DNA from: Siphonodentalium dalli
Taxonomy: Eukaryota; Mollusca; Scaphopoda; Gadilida; Siphonodentaliidae
NCBI GenBank assembly: GCA_032622095.1
Contig: CP136063.1
Span: 213,177,982-213,241,981, forward strand
DNA length: 64,000 bases
Direction of reading: 5' to 3'
The stretch's first letter is position 1; each line of letters opens with the position of its first letter. The notes under the pieces are model-generated. The model saw nothing but the letters and a program-made list of their open reading frames with translations, was not told the origin of the DNA and ran no database searches. Both the position numbers and the translations under genes were made by a program. This document shows positions 35,518 to 46,879 of this stretch, piece after piece.

Positions 35518-35645
35518 GAATTTAGATACCACATATCTATCGAAATAAATTTAGATACCACGTGTATCTTTCGAACTTAATTTAGCTACCACGTGTAGCT
35601 GTCGAAATGAATTTAGATACCACTTGTATACCTGTCGAAATTAAT
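35518..35645. repeat. Four tandem units with a palindromic CACGTG core
   Basis: Units of about 32 bp of the form AATTTAGATACCACGTGTAT-CT-TCGAA. Each has an inverted arm pair around CCAC(GTG). In unit 3 the left arm changed AGATAC to AGCTAC and the right arm GTATCT to GTAGCT, so pairing is kept. CACGTG is an E-box, so the block could bind bHLH factors; this is inferred. Confidence 0.7.
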
Positions 35646-35746
35646 GTGTTTTGTCGCATCATGCAACCATCATTTATCAGGCTTTGGATAACTATCCCCA
35701 ATTGACCGATTGATAAACATGTTTTCTTTTTCTTTCTATTATAGAG

Positions 35747-37917
35747 GTTTCGCAACTCACGGATAGAGCAACGGATACGTTTAGCTGTTCGTATCCGTAA
35801 AATTCACATGAGACAAAAAGTCGTTTCTCAAAACATAACGCCTACGATTAGGATTTGTGTTTTATACATTATAACTAACATTCCGATTGAGATTGCAAAA
35901 TGTGTTCGCACCAATATCATCATGTATTAAGACTACAGACAGAGACATGATGACAGAAACGTCGCGAAAAGGGAGGTTGAGGTTGGGGGTTAGGTGCGTA
36001 TCTTACCCTCTTACTCCCAACTTTGGTAAACATTTCCAACAGTTAGAAAGTTCATACCTAACAATCATTGGTTGGAATTTCACAGCAGCAATAAGTTGAA
36101 TATTTTCTCGCAGTTTGATTATCCAACTATTCATTAGTGGGACATTTGTTGTTTTTAGACCAACATTTTCCTACTTTTGGTAAATATTGGACTGAAATGG
36201 CCATCTGTTTGATATTTTCCAACCTTATGGGGATATCAGGTTGGAAATGTCAACACTTGGAAAGTTGAAACCAGTCTAGGATTATGCAATTTTCATGTTC
36301 AGATATCAAATTGTTCTGACATCGGCCAAACCATGCAATTTTCAGGTTTTCATTTCAAAATATTCTCATGCATACAATGGTACTCATTCGTTCTAAATTG
36401 GCTACAAGCCTGCGAGGGAACAGTTACGAAAACAAAGCCCGATGCGGGTAGGGGGTGCTTATGGAATGGAATTCAATGGTTTGGTTGAAAATTCCAATGT
36501 TGACACCCCAACGGTACACACCGGATAAATTGATATTCTACCCGTCGCACGGTTAAGCTAGGCACACATAACTGCGTAAAACGCATGCGATTTAGGTATG
36601 CGTAAGTCGCATCCGTTTTCGTCGACCACCAACATATGATATTCAATTAACCAGGACACATACTTGCAACAACGATTATTTGATACGAAAATCAGGCGCT
36701 TTTCGTATCCGAATAAACAAGAAATTACAATTTATGACGTAATATTTGGCATGCCTCTTCCTCCTCGTCACGTGCAATCCGAGGTAGTTTTTTTTTTTTT
36801 ACAAATAATATATCCAAATTGACAAAAACACTGGCATTATTAAGCTAGCGACACGTAATGTATATCGTATCGTTTTCGTGCGTAAATTCTCATACGTTTT
36901 ACGCATACGGACATACGCATACGGTAATACGCAGGTATGTGTGTCTAACTTCAGACTACGGTCACATGCCCGATGTTTGATACGTCAGTCGTATGCGTCA
37001 TCGGATTGGAATGATGATTGGTGTGGTCACACCTTCGTGTACGCTACAATTTTCGTATACGTTGCCCCTGTTCTTCCGAATAAAATGGAACTTGCTCCAT
37101 TTTTTATGGACGGAATTAAATCATATACGATTTTTACAATATTTTGAAGGTCAATCAGTTAAATTGCATCTAATTTACATGCAGTACGGCACAATTCTTA
37201 TTACTGGAAGTGCTGTGTAGAAGGTAGGTGCGCATCTGGTGGATCATGGGCTGCGTCACTGCCCCTCCTCCAATATACCTCTATGACGTTGTCATTCCGC
37301 CACCTGGATATATTAATTGTGATTTACAATAATCGCTTGACCTAATGGGATGGGCTGTGGGCCTCGGAGCATGGTTAGATTATCTTGATAAAGTCAAGCT
37401 AAGATATTGCCGTCGATTATGCGGAAGTCTGTGAATCTGTGAGTCAATTAATTTAGCACAGTATACAGGCAGTACATCTCGTCCGATCACCACCACTTTT
37501 CATAGGCAGGTTTGGGCCAATGCTTAGACGAGGTTCCGACCGGCTGCCCAAAATGGCCGCCATGGTTTTCATCTTGTTTAAGTAATAAAATTGTTGTGGT
37601 AATGTCATAATATCAGCAGTAGATCTATATACACTACAATGTACAGTGCCACTGGCATTATCATTCTAGCTTTATGTCTAATTTCTTGTATTTTCCTTGC
37701 GGAGAACTTTGACGCCATGGAAACGTACAAATAGTTTGACCGTGCATTATGCGAATCGTAGAGGAATACGTGTACGATAGTCGGACTAGAAAATCGTATG
37801 CGTTGGTGTGACCGTAGCCTTATGACATTACGACTAGAACGTACACATAATTTGATTAGGTATTACCCTAACAGTAGCCCTAAACGTACCCGTTGCTCTA
37901 TCCGTGAGTTGCAAAAC
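35747..37917. mobile_element. 2.17 kb segment with about 38 bp terminal inverted repeats
   Basis: The left end GTTTCGCAACTCACGGATAG (then AGCAACGGATACGTTTAG) matches the reverse complement of the right end, GTTTTGCAACTCACGGATAG (then AGCAACGGGTACGTTTAG). Internally there are CGTATGCG or CGCATACG words and two segments starting TTAAGCTAG (36553 and 36839), perhaps nested elements. No target duplication could be defined and no transposase is seen, so the class is open. Confidence 0.6.
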
Positions 37918-38005
37918 TTGTCTATTGTCAAAACAATGTAGTTAAAAATATTCCAACGACGTATCCGGCGTTGTGAGTACTTGGTGGACTGTTTGTTTTC
38001 AATGC

Positions 38006-38232
38006 TCATAGTTCGCACACGTATCTGTAGACGTTCTGGGCAGCCGTGGCATCACAGTCGAAGTCGTTCATGCGAGTTGGCTCACTGCCTCCCCAGTGTG
38101 TAACACTCATGCAGTGCTGACTTCCATCCTGATTCACATCAGGCGCAACCCAAATATGGTCGCCATTACGGTTCTGCCAGTCATGCCAGCTTGATTCGTC
38201 ATTCCCTTCGACAAAAAACACCGCAATGCTTC
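38006..38232 (-). CDS. C-type lectin domain, C-terminal exon (second gene)
   Basis: Reading on the - strand from the acceptor GCATTTACAG|GA, again phase 1, the translation reads SIAVFFVEGNDESSWHDWQN, NGDHIW, SQHCMSV, RMNDFDCD and YRYVCEL then TGA. It aligns throughout with the exon at 3644-3873, including the same M-N-D replacement of W-N-D, and likewise lacks EPN or QPD. Upstream frame residues (a Ser/Pro run) come from an intronic GAY trinucleotide tract and are not protein. I could not find the matching first-half exon between 38.2 and 43 kb, so the gene is partial in what I can support. Confidence 0.72.
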
Positions 38233-38309
38233 CTGTAAATGCAAATTGAAATACAAAAAGTTGACATAATCTGAATTGCTTTTGCAGAAAATCAGTAACA
38301 TTCTTCATT

Positions 38310-38420
38310 GGTGATAACGATGATGGCGATGACGATGACGATGGCGATGAGGAGGAAGACGACGACGATGATGGCGATAACGATGAGGATAAAAACGACG
38401 ACGACGGTGACGATGACATG
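38310..38420. repeat. Imperfect GAT/GAC trinucleotide repeat
   Basis: GATGACGATGACGATGGCGA and similar triplets in the presumed intron upstream of the - strand lectin exon. It opens a long Ser/Pro frame on the - strand that runs into the exon and inflates the apparent protein. Confidence 0.85.
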
Positions 38421-38533
38421 CTGACGATGGTTGCAAAGATGATAACGATGATAAATTACTTTGGGCTGAAAATATCTATGTGGAAATAATTAGAAAAATC
38501 GTTTCAGATTACGTTACGTTTCAGTAACATTAT

Positions 38534-38699
38534 ACAGTTGCTGCCCTTCTTCTCGGGAGACATTGAGATTTGTCACCCGCTCGAGAACGGAATGTCTCCC
38601 GAGGAGCTGAGCTTCGCTCCTCGGGAGACATTCCGTTCTCGAGCGGGTGACAAATCTCAATGTCTCCCGAGAAGAAGGGCAGCAACTGTTTTGTTATCC
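38534..38699. mobile_element. GC-rich 166 bp snap-back palindrome
   Basis: Arms of about 78 bp starting ACAGTTGCTGCCCTTCTTCT and containing GATTTGTCACCCGCTCGAG and GGAATGTCTCCCGAGGAG are almost perfectly complementary around TGAGCTTC. GC content is far above the surroundings. A related palindrome lies at 39554-39706. Fold-back MITEs or inverted duplications behave like this. Frames of 72 and 97 codons inside are by-products of the palindrome. Confidence 0.8.
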
Positions 38700-39519
38700 G
38701 ATTATACCACAGAAAATATCCTTGCCATCCACACGGACGATGTTGCACTGAGTCACGAGTGCTTTCTTTCCAGATTATGTATATTTTCAGTAACTTATCG
38801 TCCTATAGGATTTCTGTTCCATAAACGATAGTCAAGTTGTTAAGCGTTTGGTAATCCGCGGTTATTTACGATCATTTTGGTGGTCAAATCGTCAATATTG
38901 GTCCATACAATGTAAACCAATAAGCCACATAGGTATGTTCTCGTCTTCTGCAATGTGGCATATTCAATGTCGTCTTGTGTGCGCAATTTACTCGCGACGT
39001 TCATTTCATAACGGTCTTCACCGATAGCTATTGGGAAGTTGTCAATTTCATTAATGTACATTCATACGTGTCAGTGCTCATGGCGATCCTCACATAAAAT
39101 AATTCTATGATCACATTGCAGACACCGCGGAGGATTAGCGTACAGTACCATTCATTCGCGACAAACGTATGCATTACGTTGTCTGCCAGCGAACATTTAT
39201 AACCAACCAACCTCAAGGGATCATCTCTTTCAATCTTGCATCATAATGTCGACATGAACAAATTGAATCACCAAGATGTTTCGATGTAAAAAGTAAATAA
39301 TAACGCTTGTCCGATAAAAGTATCAACGTAAAAGTTCGAATATTAGTGTTCACAAAATATATGCAAATTAGCAAATACCACAACTGGTGTGTTTTGTGAA
39401 TCCGTGGGATATATAAGACCTATGATTTGTTAGTACGCCGTAGTGATGTGAAATAGGTGAGTTACTGCAGTGTGTGTTTTGGAGATATTCTTGCAATATA
39501 ACACCAGGCGGGCGACAAA

Positions 39520-39706
39520 AACAATGTCTCCCGGGGTCAGCGGGCGACAGTATACAGTTATCGCCCGGGATTGAGTGAGACACGGGGATTTGTCGCCCGC
39601 TCGAGACCTGGAATGTCACCCGAGGGCCGCTAGGCCCGAGGGTGACATTCCAGGTCGAGAGCGGCGACAAATCCCCGTGTCTCACGAAAACAAGGATGAT
39701 AACTGT
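39520..39706. mobile_element. Second GC-rich palindrome of the same family
   Basis: 39554-39706 folds on itself around GGGCCGCTAGGCCC: ATTTGTCGCCCGCTCGAGAC and GGAATGTCACCCGAG on the left answer on the right. It shares (G)ATTTGTC(A/G)CCCGCTCGAG and GGAATGTC(T/A)CCCGAG with the first palindrome. Just outside, 39520-39550 carries more CCCGGG / GCGGGCGACA words. Confidence 0.75.
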
Positions 39707-40555
39707 TTTGTTATCTGACAATGGAGTACACACGAACCTCCTTAATAGCAGGCATAAATGCGCGCATATATTCTTTAATCCAGTTCGAAAAGTTAATTTT
39801 ATGTTGGAATCATCGCTATTTAGAAAATAAAACATTCATAATCTGGATCAATTAACAGACCCGTCATTTGCGCAGATATTCTCGGTCAGTTTGTTGGTTG
39901 CATTGTGGAAATCGGTTCACGGAAAGAGGAGTAAAGCAATTTCGAAGTTGAGTAGCCATGCAGCGAAATGTTCGGTTTCGTTTCAAATGAGCGTGAAGAC
40001 GCCGACAGACGTGTTAATTTCCAGAATGCTAAAATGTGGAACTAACACGTTGCAGTAGTGCAAAAAGAAATTGACATCTGTCACATATCGTTACGTAACA
40101 TACGGGTATTCTCTGAAGTCTGATGAATGTATTGAAGAAAATAAATAATCAGTTGATAAACATCAAAGAGTGGCTATTTGATCTAGTACATAAACGTAGT
40201 TGTAACGTATGTACATCGTATGTGCAATTGTCTGCAGCATACCAACTACATAATAAGGTTTATCTATTTGTCCCACGGTCTTTATTATTGATATAAAAAG
40301 GTCCAATATGAATATTACACCTTATAACAGATATGTGTCTATGATAACACCATTTATACATAGCGTGCTTCAATTGCAAATAAAAAACACACAATTGTGC
40401 AAATTAGCAAACACCACAGTTCGCGGTTATTATGAAACGGTGGGGTTTATAAAAACAGTGTTTTTCGAAATTATCAGAGAGCTGTCAGAGAATCTCTGCG
40501 CGGTGAGTTCTGTAGTTCTATGTTTACTGGTAACAGCTGAGCGGTCAATAACTGA

Positions 40556-40700
40556 GACAATGTTACCCTCGAGGGTAATATGGTGATTTATCGCCCGCCA
40601 TGTGACGCACTCTCAGCCAATCAGAAGAGAGGAAAATGTGATGAGGGATAACAATGTGATTTGTCGCCCGGCACGTGATAGCACATGTGTTAATCAGTAG
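40556..40700. repeat. Remnant of the GC-rich TTGTCGCCCG family
   Basis: GTGATTTATCGCCCGCCATG and GTGATTTGTCGCCCGGCACG occur about 90 bp apart in direct order, with an ACCCTCGAGGGT palindrome at 40565. The words match the two palindromes upstream but no long stem is left. Confidence 0.5.
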
Positions 40701-40891
40701 GGTGGAAAATAGGGAGGAGGATAACAAATACATTAGATGACCACTATGTGTCAAGTGCCGTTTGTAACGCCGACAACCGAAGCCATAATAGGCCTTGTTC
40801 TTCGCAACCATATATATACTCTCGGCAACAGTTTGTAAGGCTAACAAATGGCGCAGTTAATTAAAACGTGACTATCCCGTACACCTGGTAT

Positions 40892-41400
40892 CAGTGTTCG
40901 CGCTGCCACTTGCCAAATTTGCCAGTGGCAAAAATAATTCACATTTGGCAAAAACTATTTTCATTTGGCAAAACGTTTGGCAAGTCACTTTTGATTCCTC
41001 AAGAAAATTTATTAATTTTCTCAATCAATACCACTCATTTCAGTAAACTCTTTCATTATTAATGGTATTAGTTGTGATTCATAAAGTTATGAAAAGTTAA
41101 CACCTCTATCAAGATGCAATTAATCTGATATCATTATTATGGACGGGTGGAGGGATTGCTAGTATGTCTGGTGGTGGTGTTTAGATAGCTAATCATCTTT
41201 GCTTAGATGTGCCTTTCTGATGAAGAAACCCTTCTGCAATTTCATTGTTATGGTGTTGGTATAGAGGCGGGAATTATTAACTAACTGCTTTCCTAACGAT
41301 GTCAAAGGTCACTCAAGCAGCGATTGTCGAAATAATCAAAATAGAAAGAATTGTAGGAACTGATAGCATTTGGCAACTTCTACTAGCATTTGGCAAAACA
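40892..41400. mobile_element. hAT-like element, truncated copy
   Basis: Starts CAGTGTTCGCGCTGCCACTT and runs alongside the 13818-14394 element (ATTTGGCAAAAACTATTTTC, TCAATCAATACCA, GGTGGTGTTTA, TAGCTAATC), in the same order and orientation. The right end, after three further ATTTGGCAA words, fades out near 41400 without the expected CAGCGCG...CTG terminus, so no target duplication can be read. Confidence 0.65.
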
Positions 41401-42093
41401 CGGGTGATATCGTCAATACCGTAGCAATGGTTTTATAAAACGAGCCCACAGATGAATGTAAACGGTGATATCCATTATTCCAAAAGTATCCTTTCACGAC
41501 GAGGAATGTTCGCTTAGTGGGACAGCAGTCATAGCTCGTTATCATACAGGGACATGTAATGGAAATTCCGGCTCAGTACAGGGTGGGGCGGCTGCTGATA
41601 TGTTCCAGACACAAGTTGGGGTGGTTGGTGTCTCGTCCGAAGAAAATGAGTAATGCTATTTTTTCCCACACTGAAATTTACTCATGTTTGTCATCTATTA
41701 ACCTTATATAGACTCGAATCCAGAGGCATATATCATTTGGAACACATTTAGCTCCCTGTAGGGGGGGTCTATATATGGTCTGAGTTTACAATACCGGTAC
41801 AAATGCAGGCATTCTGACAGGCTTAACACGAAGTGAATAGGTTTGTGTTTTCTAAGTCACTTGATAAAGTTATTTGCTTATATCACCGAATTCAAAACTC
41901 CCGAAACAAAAACTACTTTACAATTTTGCGTTATTCCGTACGTGTACTACAACAGTTTCTGTTAAGAACACGGGGCTAATCGTTATGCGGGAGAAAAGCA
42001 ATATGTCGGCATTATCGTGTCTAGGTATGTTGTTATCAGTCCTTGGACTCAATGATCACAAGTTATTTAAATATATTTTATAACCCACTTATA

Positions 42094-44232
42094 ATAGCGA
42101 GTTTGTGTTTCCCGTCCGACGGGAACGGGTACGGGTAAATCGGGGAACATCGTCACGGTCACATGGGTACTTTCAATGCAGCACATAAAGCGATAGCGAT
42201 TTAGAACGGGTAGATGTGTCCCATTGACCGATAACCTTTCACTAAGATTTTCTAACTCAAAGGTTCATGAATTCAACTAATTCCCAATCAGCTATGCGTT
42301 AACCTATTTATTGCAAGATGTCATGGGCAAATATCATTGATAAAGTTGTCATTGTAAGCCAGGTTTTATGTTCAAATTATCGTGGCGGCTTCTGGCACTT
42401 AGATACAATGTAAATACGGAAGGCCGATCTGTTCACTAAAAACTTTATTCACGGGTTAATAGAGTGAGTAGATGGTGCTATAGACGCCGCATCTACCATT
42501 GCGGTGATGTGGCTATAGATGGTCTCAGCGTTAGAAGGGGTGTCCACCTTCTAATGTCTACTTACCCTCCCTGAACCATATCAAATTCACAAGTTTGCGC
42601 GTAATTCCATTTGCACCCCCCGCCGGTAGTCTTTGATTTTTCCATACTGGTCCCTCACAACCGCCTGGATGGTATAGCATATTCTAAATGAATCAGTAGT
42701 ATTTTTGTCACTAGTCGGGGTGCTATCATTCACTGGGGCGACCATGCAGTACAAGAAAATATGTAGATCTGAGCCTGAAAAATCCTAATATATTAATATC
42801 TAGTCGTCTAACACCGTGCAAATTCACCCCGATTTGTTTTTTCTTAAATGAATTATCAGTTTCTGACAGGTCACTGGGAGGGACAGGGACACACCGGATT
42901 GACCATGTGATAAACATTTGAAATCTCAACATGAAATTTGCTAAATCATAGCATCCATACTGGCATCAAGCTTTCCAGTTGTTGGAAATATTGAGACCTG
43001 ACAACCCCAAAGGTTGGGAAATTTCAACAGTTTATGATAGCCATTTCAGTCCACATTATTTACTAATAATAGGAAAATATGCAAATGTTGGTATAAAAAC
43101 TATAAATTATCCAATAAAAGATTGTTGGAAAATTAAACTACGAGAACAATTTCAACCTATTGTTGGTATGAAATTTCCAACAAATGTTGTGTCATGTATG
43201 TCACATTTCCAACTGTTGAACATTTGACCAAAGTTGGGGGTGAAACACCCCTATCGTCACGTCCCTGCATCAACCCTGTGTACAAGGACATCAATATATC
43301 GTGGATTACTGTATCGTATGTAGGTGGGGACTGATTTCTCATTTTAATATATATTTACCATATGAACGGACATGGCGCATTTGAACCACAATACTGGTGT
43401 ATATTATAATGGGGATAATATAGGTTGCTAAAGACACGAAATACCTATACATACTCTGCAAAATCTAAGCATAATCAGAGCGACTTTCAGCTGTTTTCTG
43501 TGTTTCGCACAGATGTGAAGTAAACGCTCTTTATTCAAACCGTATAATAAACGGACTACATTTTAACACCTTTAATCGTTACCAAGTGTAATTTTTCAAC
43601 CTACCTCCGGGTTTAGACCCGACAAAAGTCCCAATTATTGGGATAAATATTCCCTTGCACAGACCCTTCGATCTGTTGAATGATTCCAAACCAATTAATG
43701 TTTACTTAATATGACTAAATATTCCCCAACTAAAATAAGCGACAAATTCGGTCTCATATCTGACTGAAAGAACACGTACGACATTATTAGACCCAGGTCT
43801 AAAACAATTAATTTAACACCGATAATTGGATGGAAAATTTAGCTATAACGTAATGGTATATTCATATACATAATCTATTTTCTAAGTCTGAAAATTCCAA
43901 CCGATTGTCAACACTCAATCGGTCTATGACTTGTAGAATGTAGAAAATGTTACCAAAATGAGTGCAAGAAAAGCACCAACCCCTTCCATCTGCCACCTCG
44001 TCATTGATGAAAGCAACTGATTATCCCGAGGCCCATCTAATCTAAATAAAAATTTCCAACAATCCATAACGGTAAGTATAACATCGGCCAATAAAGCGAA
44101 TGCAAATAACAATCTATCACCATACATTACCAGTCGATGTGATGAATTCTACCCGTAAAACGTATACCGGTACGGGTAGCTACCCGTACGCGTATCCGTA
44201 CCAGTAGCGGTTTGAAATCGCAAACTCGCTAT
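42094..44232. mobile_element. 2.14 kb TA-flanked segment with inverted ends
   Basis: ATAGCGAGTTTG at the left and CAAACTCGCTAT at the right, each next to TA (42092-42093 and 44233-44234), with subterminal GGGTACGGGTA on the left and TACGGGTAGCTACCCGTACG on the right. TA duplications suggest a Tc1/mariner-like or similar MITE. The inner part contains a member of the 42.4-43.3 kb repeat family, probably a later insertion. No transposase seen. Confidence 0.5.
42455..43265 (+). repeat. Dispersed repeat shared with 63.46-64.0 kb and 58.6-59.06 kb
   Basis: Matching landmarks: GCTATAGATGGTCTC or TATAGATGGCCTC, GGGTGTCCACCTT, CATATCAAATTCACAAGT, GCAAATTCA-CCCGAT, AACATGAAATT, ACTGGCATCAA or ACTGGCTTCAG and TTGTTGGAAAT-TTGAGACCTGA then CAACCCC. 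It lies inside the TA-flanked element. Confidence 0.65.
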
Positions 44233-44952
44233 TAATAAGATTACAGTTGCAATGTATGCAATCCACCTTATGCACGGTGCCTATGACAACGTGTCGAACC
44301 TGCTACATGGTTCAATTGGACAATTTACCTCTCCAAAGTTCGATATTGTCGGGCAGATTAAAAAATAAAAAATGAGCCAGTATGAGCGAGGCATTATTGA
44401 GTAAGTTATGTTTGGCGTCGAAAGATGGGGTCGAAGTGATAGATGCAATCTACCATGTATATGTTTCCTAACTTGTTCTTTTATATTTTTAAGTTGGCGA
44501 TATAATTCGTTTTTTTTTAAATTAATAACAAAGGCATGTCATGACAGTTATCATTGTCAAGGAACCTCATCGGCATAGTATGGTTTTATCCCCGTAAAAG
44601 GATTAGCCCCCGTGTGAGCGAAAGTCGTACTGCACAAACGGAGTAACGCAAAATGTAAACACGAGGCCATCCATGTAGTGCCACATTATCCCTCCATCCA
44701 TCAAACCATAGTGTCCAGCATACCCAGTAAACATTGTGGCACCAATTCGGCACCAGTTCGGTGCCGGATAACGAGGTGATGGTATCCTGGCACTGAATCG
44801 GCACCAAACTGGTGCACGGTTAGCACCGTCAAAATTGTGATGGTAATATGGCACCAAACCAATACCAGACTGGTACCTGGTTATCACCATATATATAATA
44901 TATATTTTATTATTTAACAAAACAATTTTTTTTTTAATATACATATATTTAA

Positions 44953-44990
44953 ACATTAAAAAAAAATAAATAAATAAATAAATAAATAAA
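44953..44990. repeat. AAAT microsatellite
   Basis: About eight copies of AAAT / TAAA in an A-rich stretch. Confidence 0.8.
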
Positions 44991-45143
44991 ATATAAAAAT
45001 TTATTATATACTTGCCCATGAATTATAAGGTTTTAGCAGTGAGATATAAGTGATATCCCACTAGTCAGATATAAGTGAAATTTCTGATGTATTGACATGC
45101 ATTGGGGGTCATAGGCAAGTAACTAAAGTATATAATAAACAGA

Positions 45144-45280
45144 ATATCCACACTTTTTCAGTGGATATGGGTTAAATCTCATTCGTGATGACAAAACATT
45201 TGAATTTCCACTCGTGGAAATTCAATGTTTTGTCATCACTCATGAGATATAACCCATATCCACTGAAAAAGTGTGGATAT
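45144..45280. mobile_element. AT-rich 137 bp snap-back palindrome
   Basis: ATATCCACACTTTTTCAGTG to its exact complement CACTGAAAAAGTGTGGATAT, closing at TTTCCACTCGTGGAAA. The two arms differ by only a few bases. The outline is that of a fold-back MITE or a recent inverted duplication. Confidence 0.8.
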
Positions 45281-45459
45281 CCTCTATATATATATATTTA
45301 AAAGAATTTTTTATTTTTTTTAGTAATCAAATATATTATATGGTGATAACCATGTACCAGTCTGGTATTGGTTTGGTGCCAGGTTACCATCACAATTTTA
45401 CAGTGCTAACAATGCACCAGTTTGGTGCTGGTTCAGTGCTGCGTGATTGGTGCCAAATG

Positions 45460-46870
45460 CAAGGTGTTGATTTGGTACCACATTTCTGATAGCGAATTGG
45501 TGCCTACTTTCCGGTAGTGAATTGGTACCAATTTTCTGACACCGAATCGGTACCAATTTTCCGATGCCGTTCAGGTATGGAATGTTATGGAAACAATTAT
45601 ATGTAACAGATTATAGTAGTCGAGTGTACATATGTATATATGCTGCCATAATGGTGCACATGTATATATTGTGAGGTGTGTGTGATACCATTTTTACGGT
45701 GCTAACAATGCACCAGTTTGGTGCTGGTTCAGTGCCAGGATACCATCACCTCGTTATATATATATATTATTTTAAATATATATATATATATTCACTTTTT
45801 GTGACTTTCCACACGAAATATTCAAGACAATTATGTTTGGAAGATGCCGATGTATATTGACACCTCAGTGATGGATTGGTAATGTTGTTTTTTTTTCAGT
45901 GTTGATCCAACACCAATAAATAGATAATGACACAGCGCTATTTGATAAACCAAGCGAATAGACTGTATAATTATAATATAATTCTAGAGAACTGTACCAT
46001 GTGTTCTTCAGATCAAAATAATCCCTAAACTCAATTACACATGGCAGTGAATGGTTGCAATTAAATCCATTTAAAGTCTGCCTGCTTGTGCCGAAAGCAA
46101 GGTGTTGATTTGGTACCAAATTTCCGATAGCGAATTGGTGCCTACATTCCGGTAGTGAATTGGTACCAATTTTCTGACACCGAATCGGTACCAATTTTCC
46201 GATGCCGTTCAGGTATGGAATGTTCTAATTTTATCTGAAACAATTATATGTAACAGCTTATAGCAATCGAGTGTACATGTATCTATGCTGTCATAATGAT
46301 ACACATGTATATATTGTGAGGCGTGCATATTATACATAATTTAAACTAACATTCAGTTACTGGTATTGGTTAATTTTATCATATCAAATAATATATCTCT
46401 TGCCAATTTTAAGACAACATTACTGGATCACTCCTCAATTATGTTACTGATAAATTACAGTTATAATTAGATTAAATTATACACATATGTATATATGAAC
46501 CAGAAAATATATACCATGTGCTCTCCGGGTGAGATAATACTGAGATTATAACCTAATTATTCAATTTCAAATGGCAGTGAATGATTGCAATTGAATCCAG
46601 TTAAAGTCGGATTGTTTCCAGCAGTAGAATGTGTTGAATTGGTACTGAATTTCCGATAGCGAATTGGTACCTACTTTCCGCTAATGAATTGGCACCGATT
46701 TTCCGATACCGAATCTGCACCAAATTTTCGATGCCGTATATATATTATTAGTATGGAATGTTCTATTCTGAAAGATATAATAGCTAAGTAATCGTATTTA
46801 TGCAGGCATATATGCACATTGATTGTGAACATAGGTACGGGTATATATATGATAACTGATCTACATTAAC
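45460..46870 (+). repeat. Roughly three tandem units of 500-650 bp with GAATTGGTACCAAT
   Basis: The block GTTGATTTGGTACCA, GATAGCGAATTGG, GTAGTGAATTGGTACCAA and CCGATGCCGTTCAGGTATGG occurs at 45465-45580 and 46103-46220, with a more diverged one at 46635-46760. After each comes a GTACATATGTATATATG-type stretch. Another shared piece, GGCAGTGAATG(G/A)TTGCAATT, is at 46040 and 46571. Confidence 0.7.
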
Positions 46871-46879
46871 GTTCAGTTA

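Larger units (their letters stand above)
44720..45470. repeat. Inverted repeat of GGCACCAAAC sequence around a hairpin
   Basis: 44720-44893 (TGGCACCAAACCAATACCAG, GGTTATCACCATATAT) is answered on the other strand by 45338-45470 (ATATGGTGATAACC, CTGGTATTGGTTTGGTGCCA). Between them is the snap-back palindrome 45144-45280. A third partial copy is at 45685-45755. Confidence 0.65.

Noticed and set aside
38233-38419. Ser/Pro-rich N-terminal extension of the - strand lectin frame
   Set aside because: It is translation of an imperfect GAT/GAC repeat and lies outside the splice acceptor at 38233.
38530-38831. 72- and 97-codon frames on opposite strands with similar sequence
   Set aside because: Both are the same palindrome read from either side.
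39368-39835. 155-codon - strand frame
   Set aside because: It crosses the GC-rich palindrome and shows no motif; the length is due to the high GC content.
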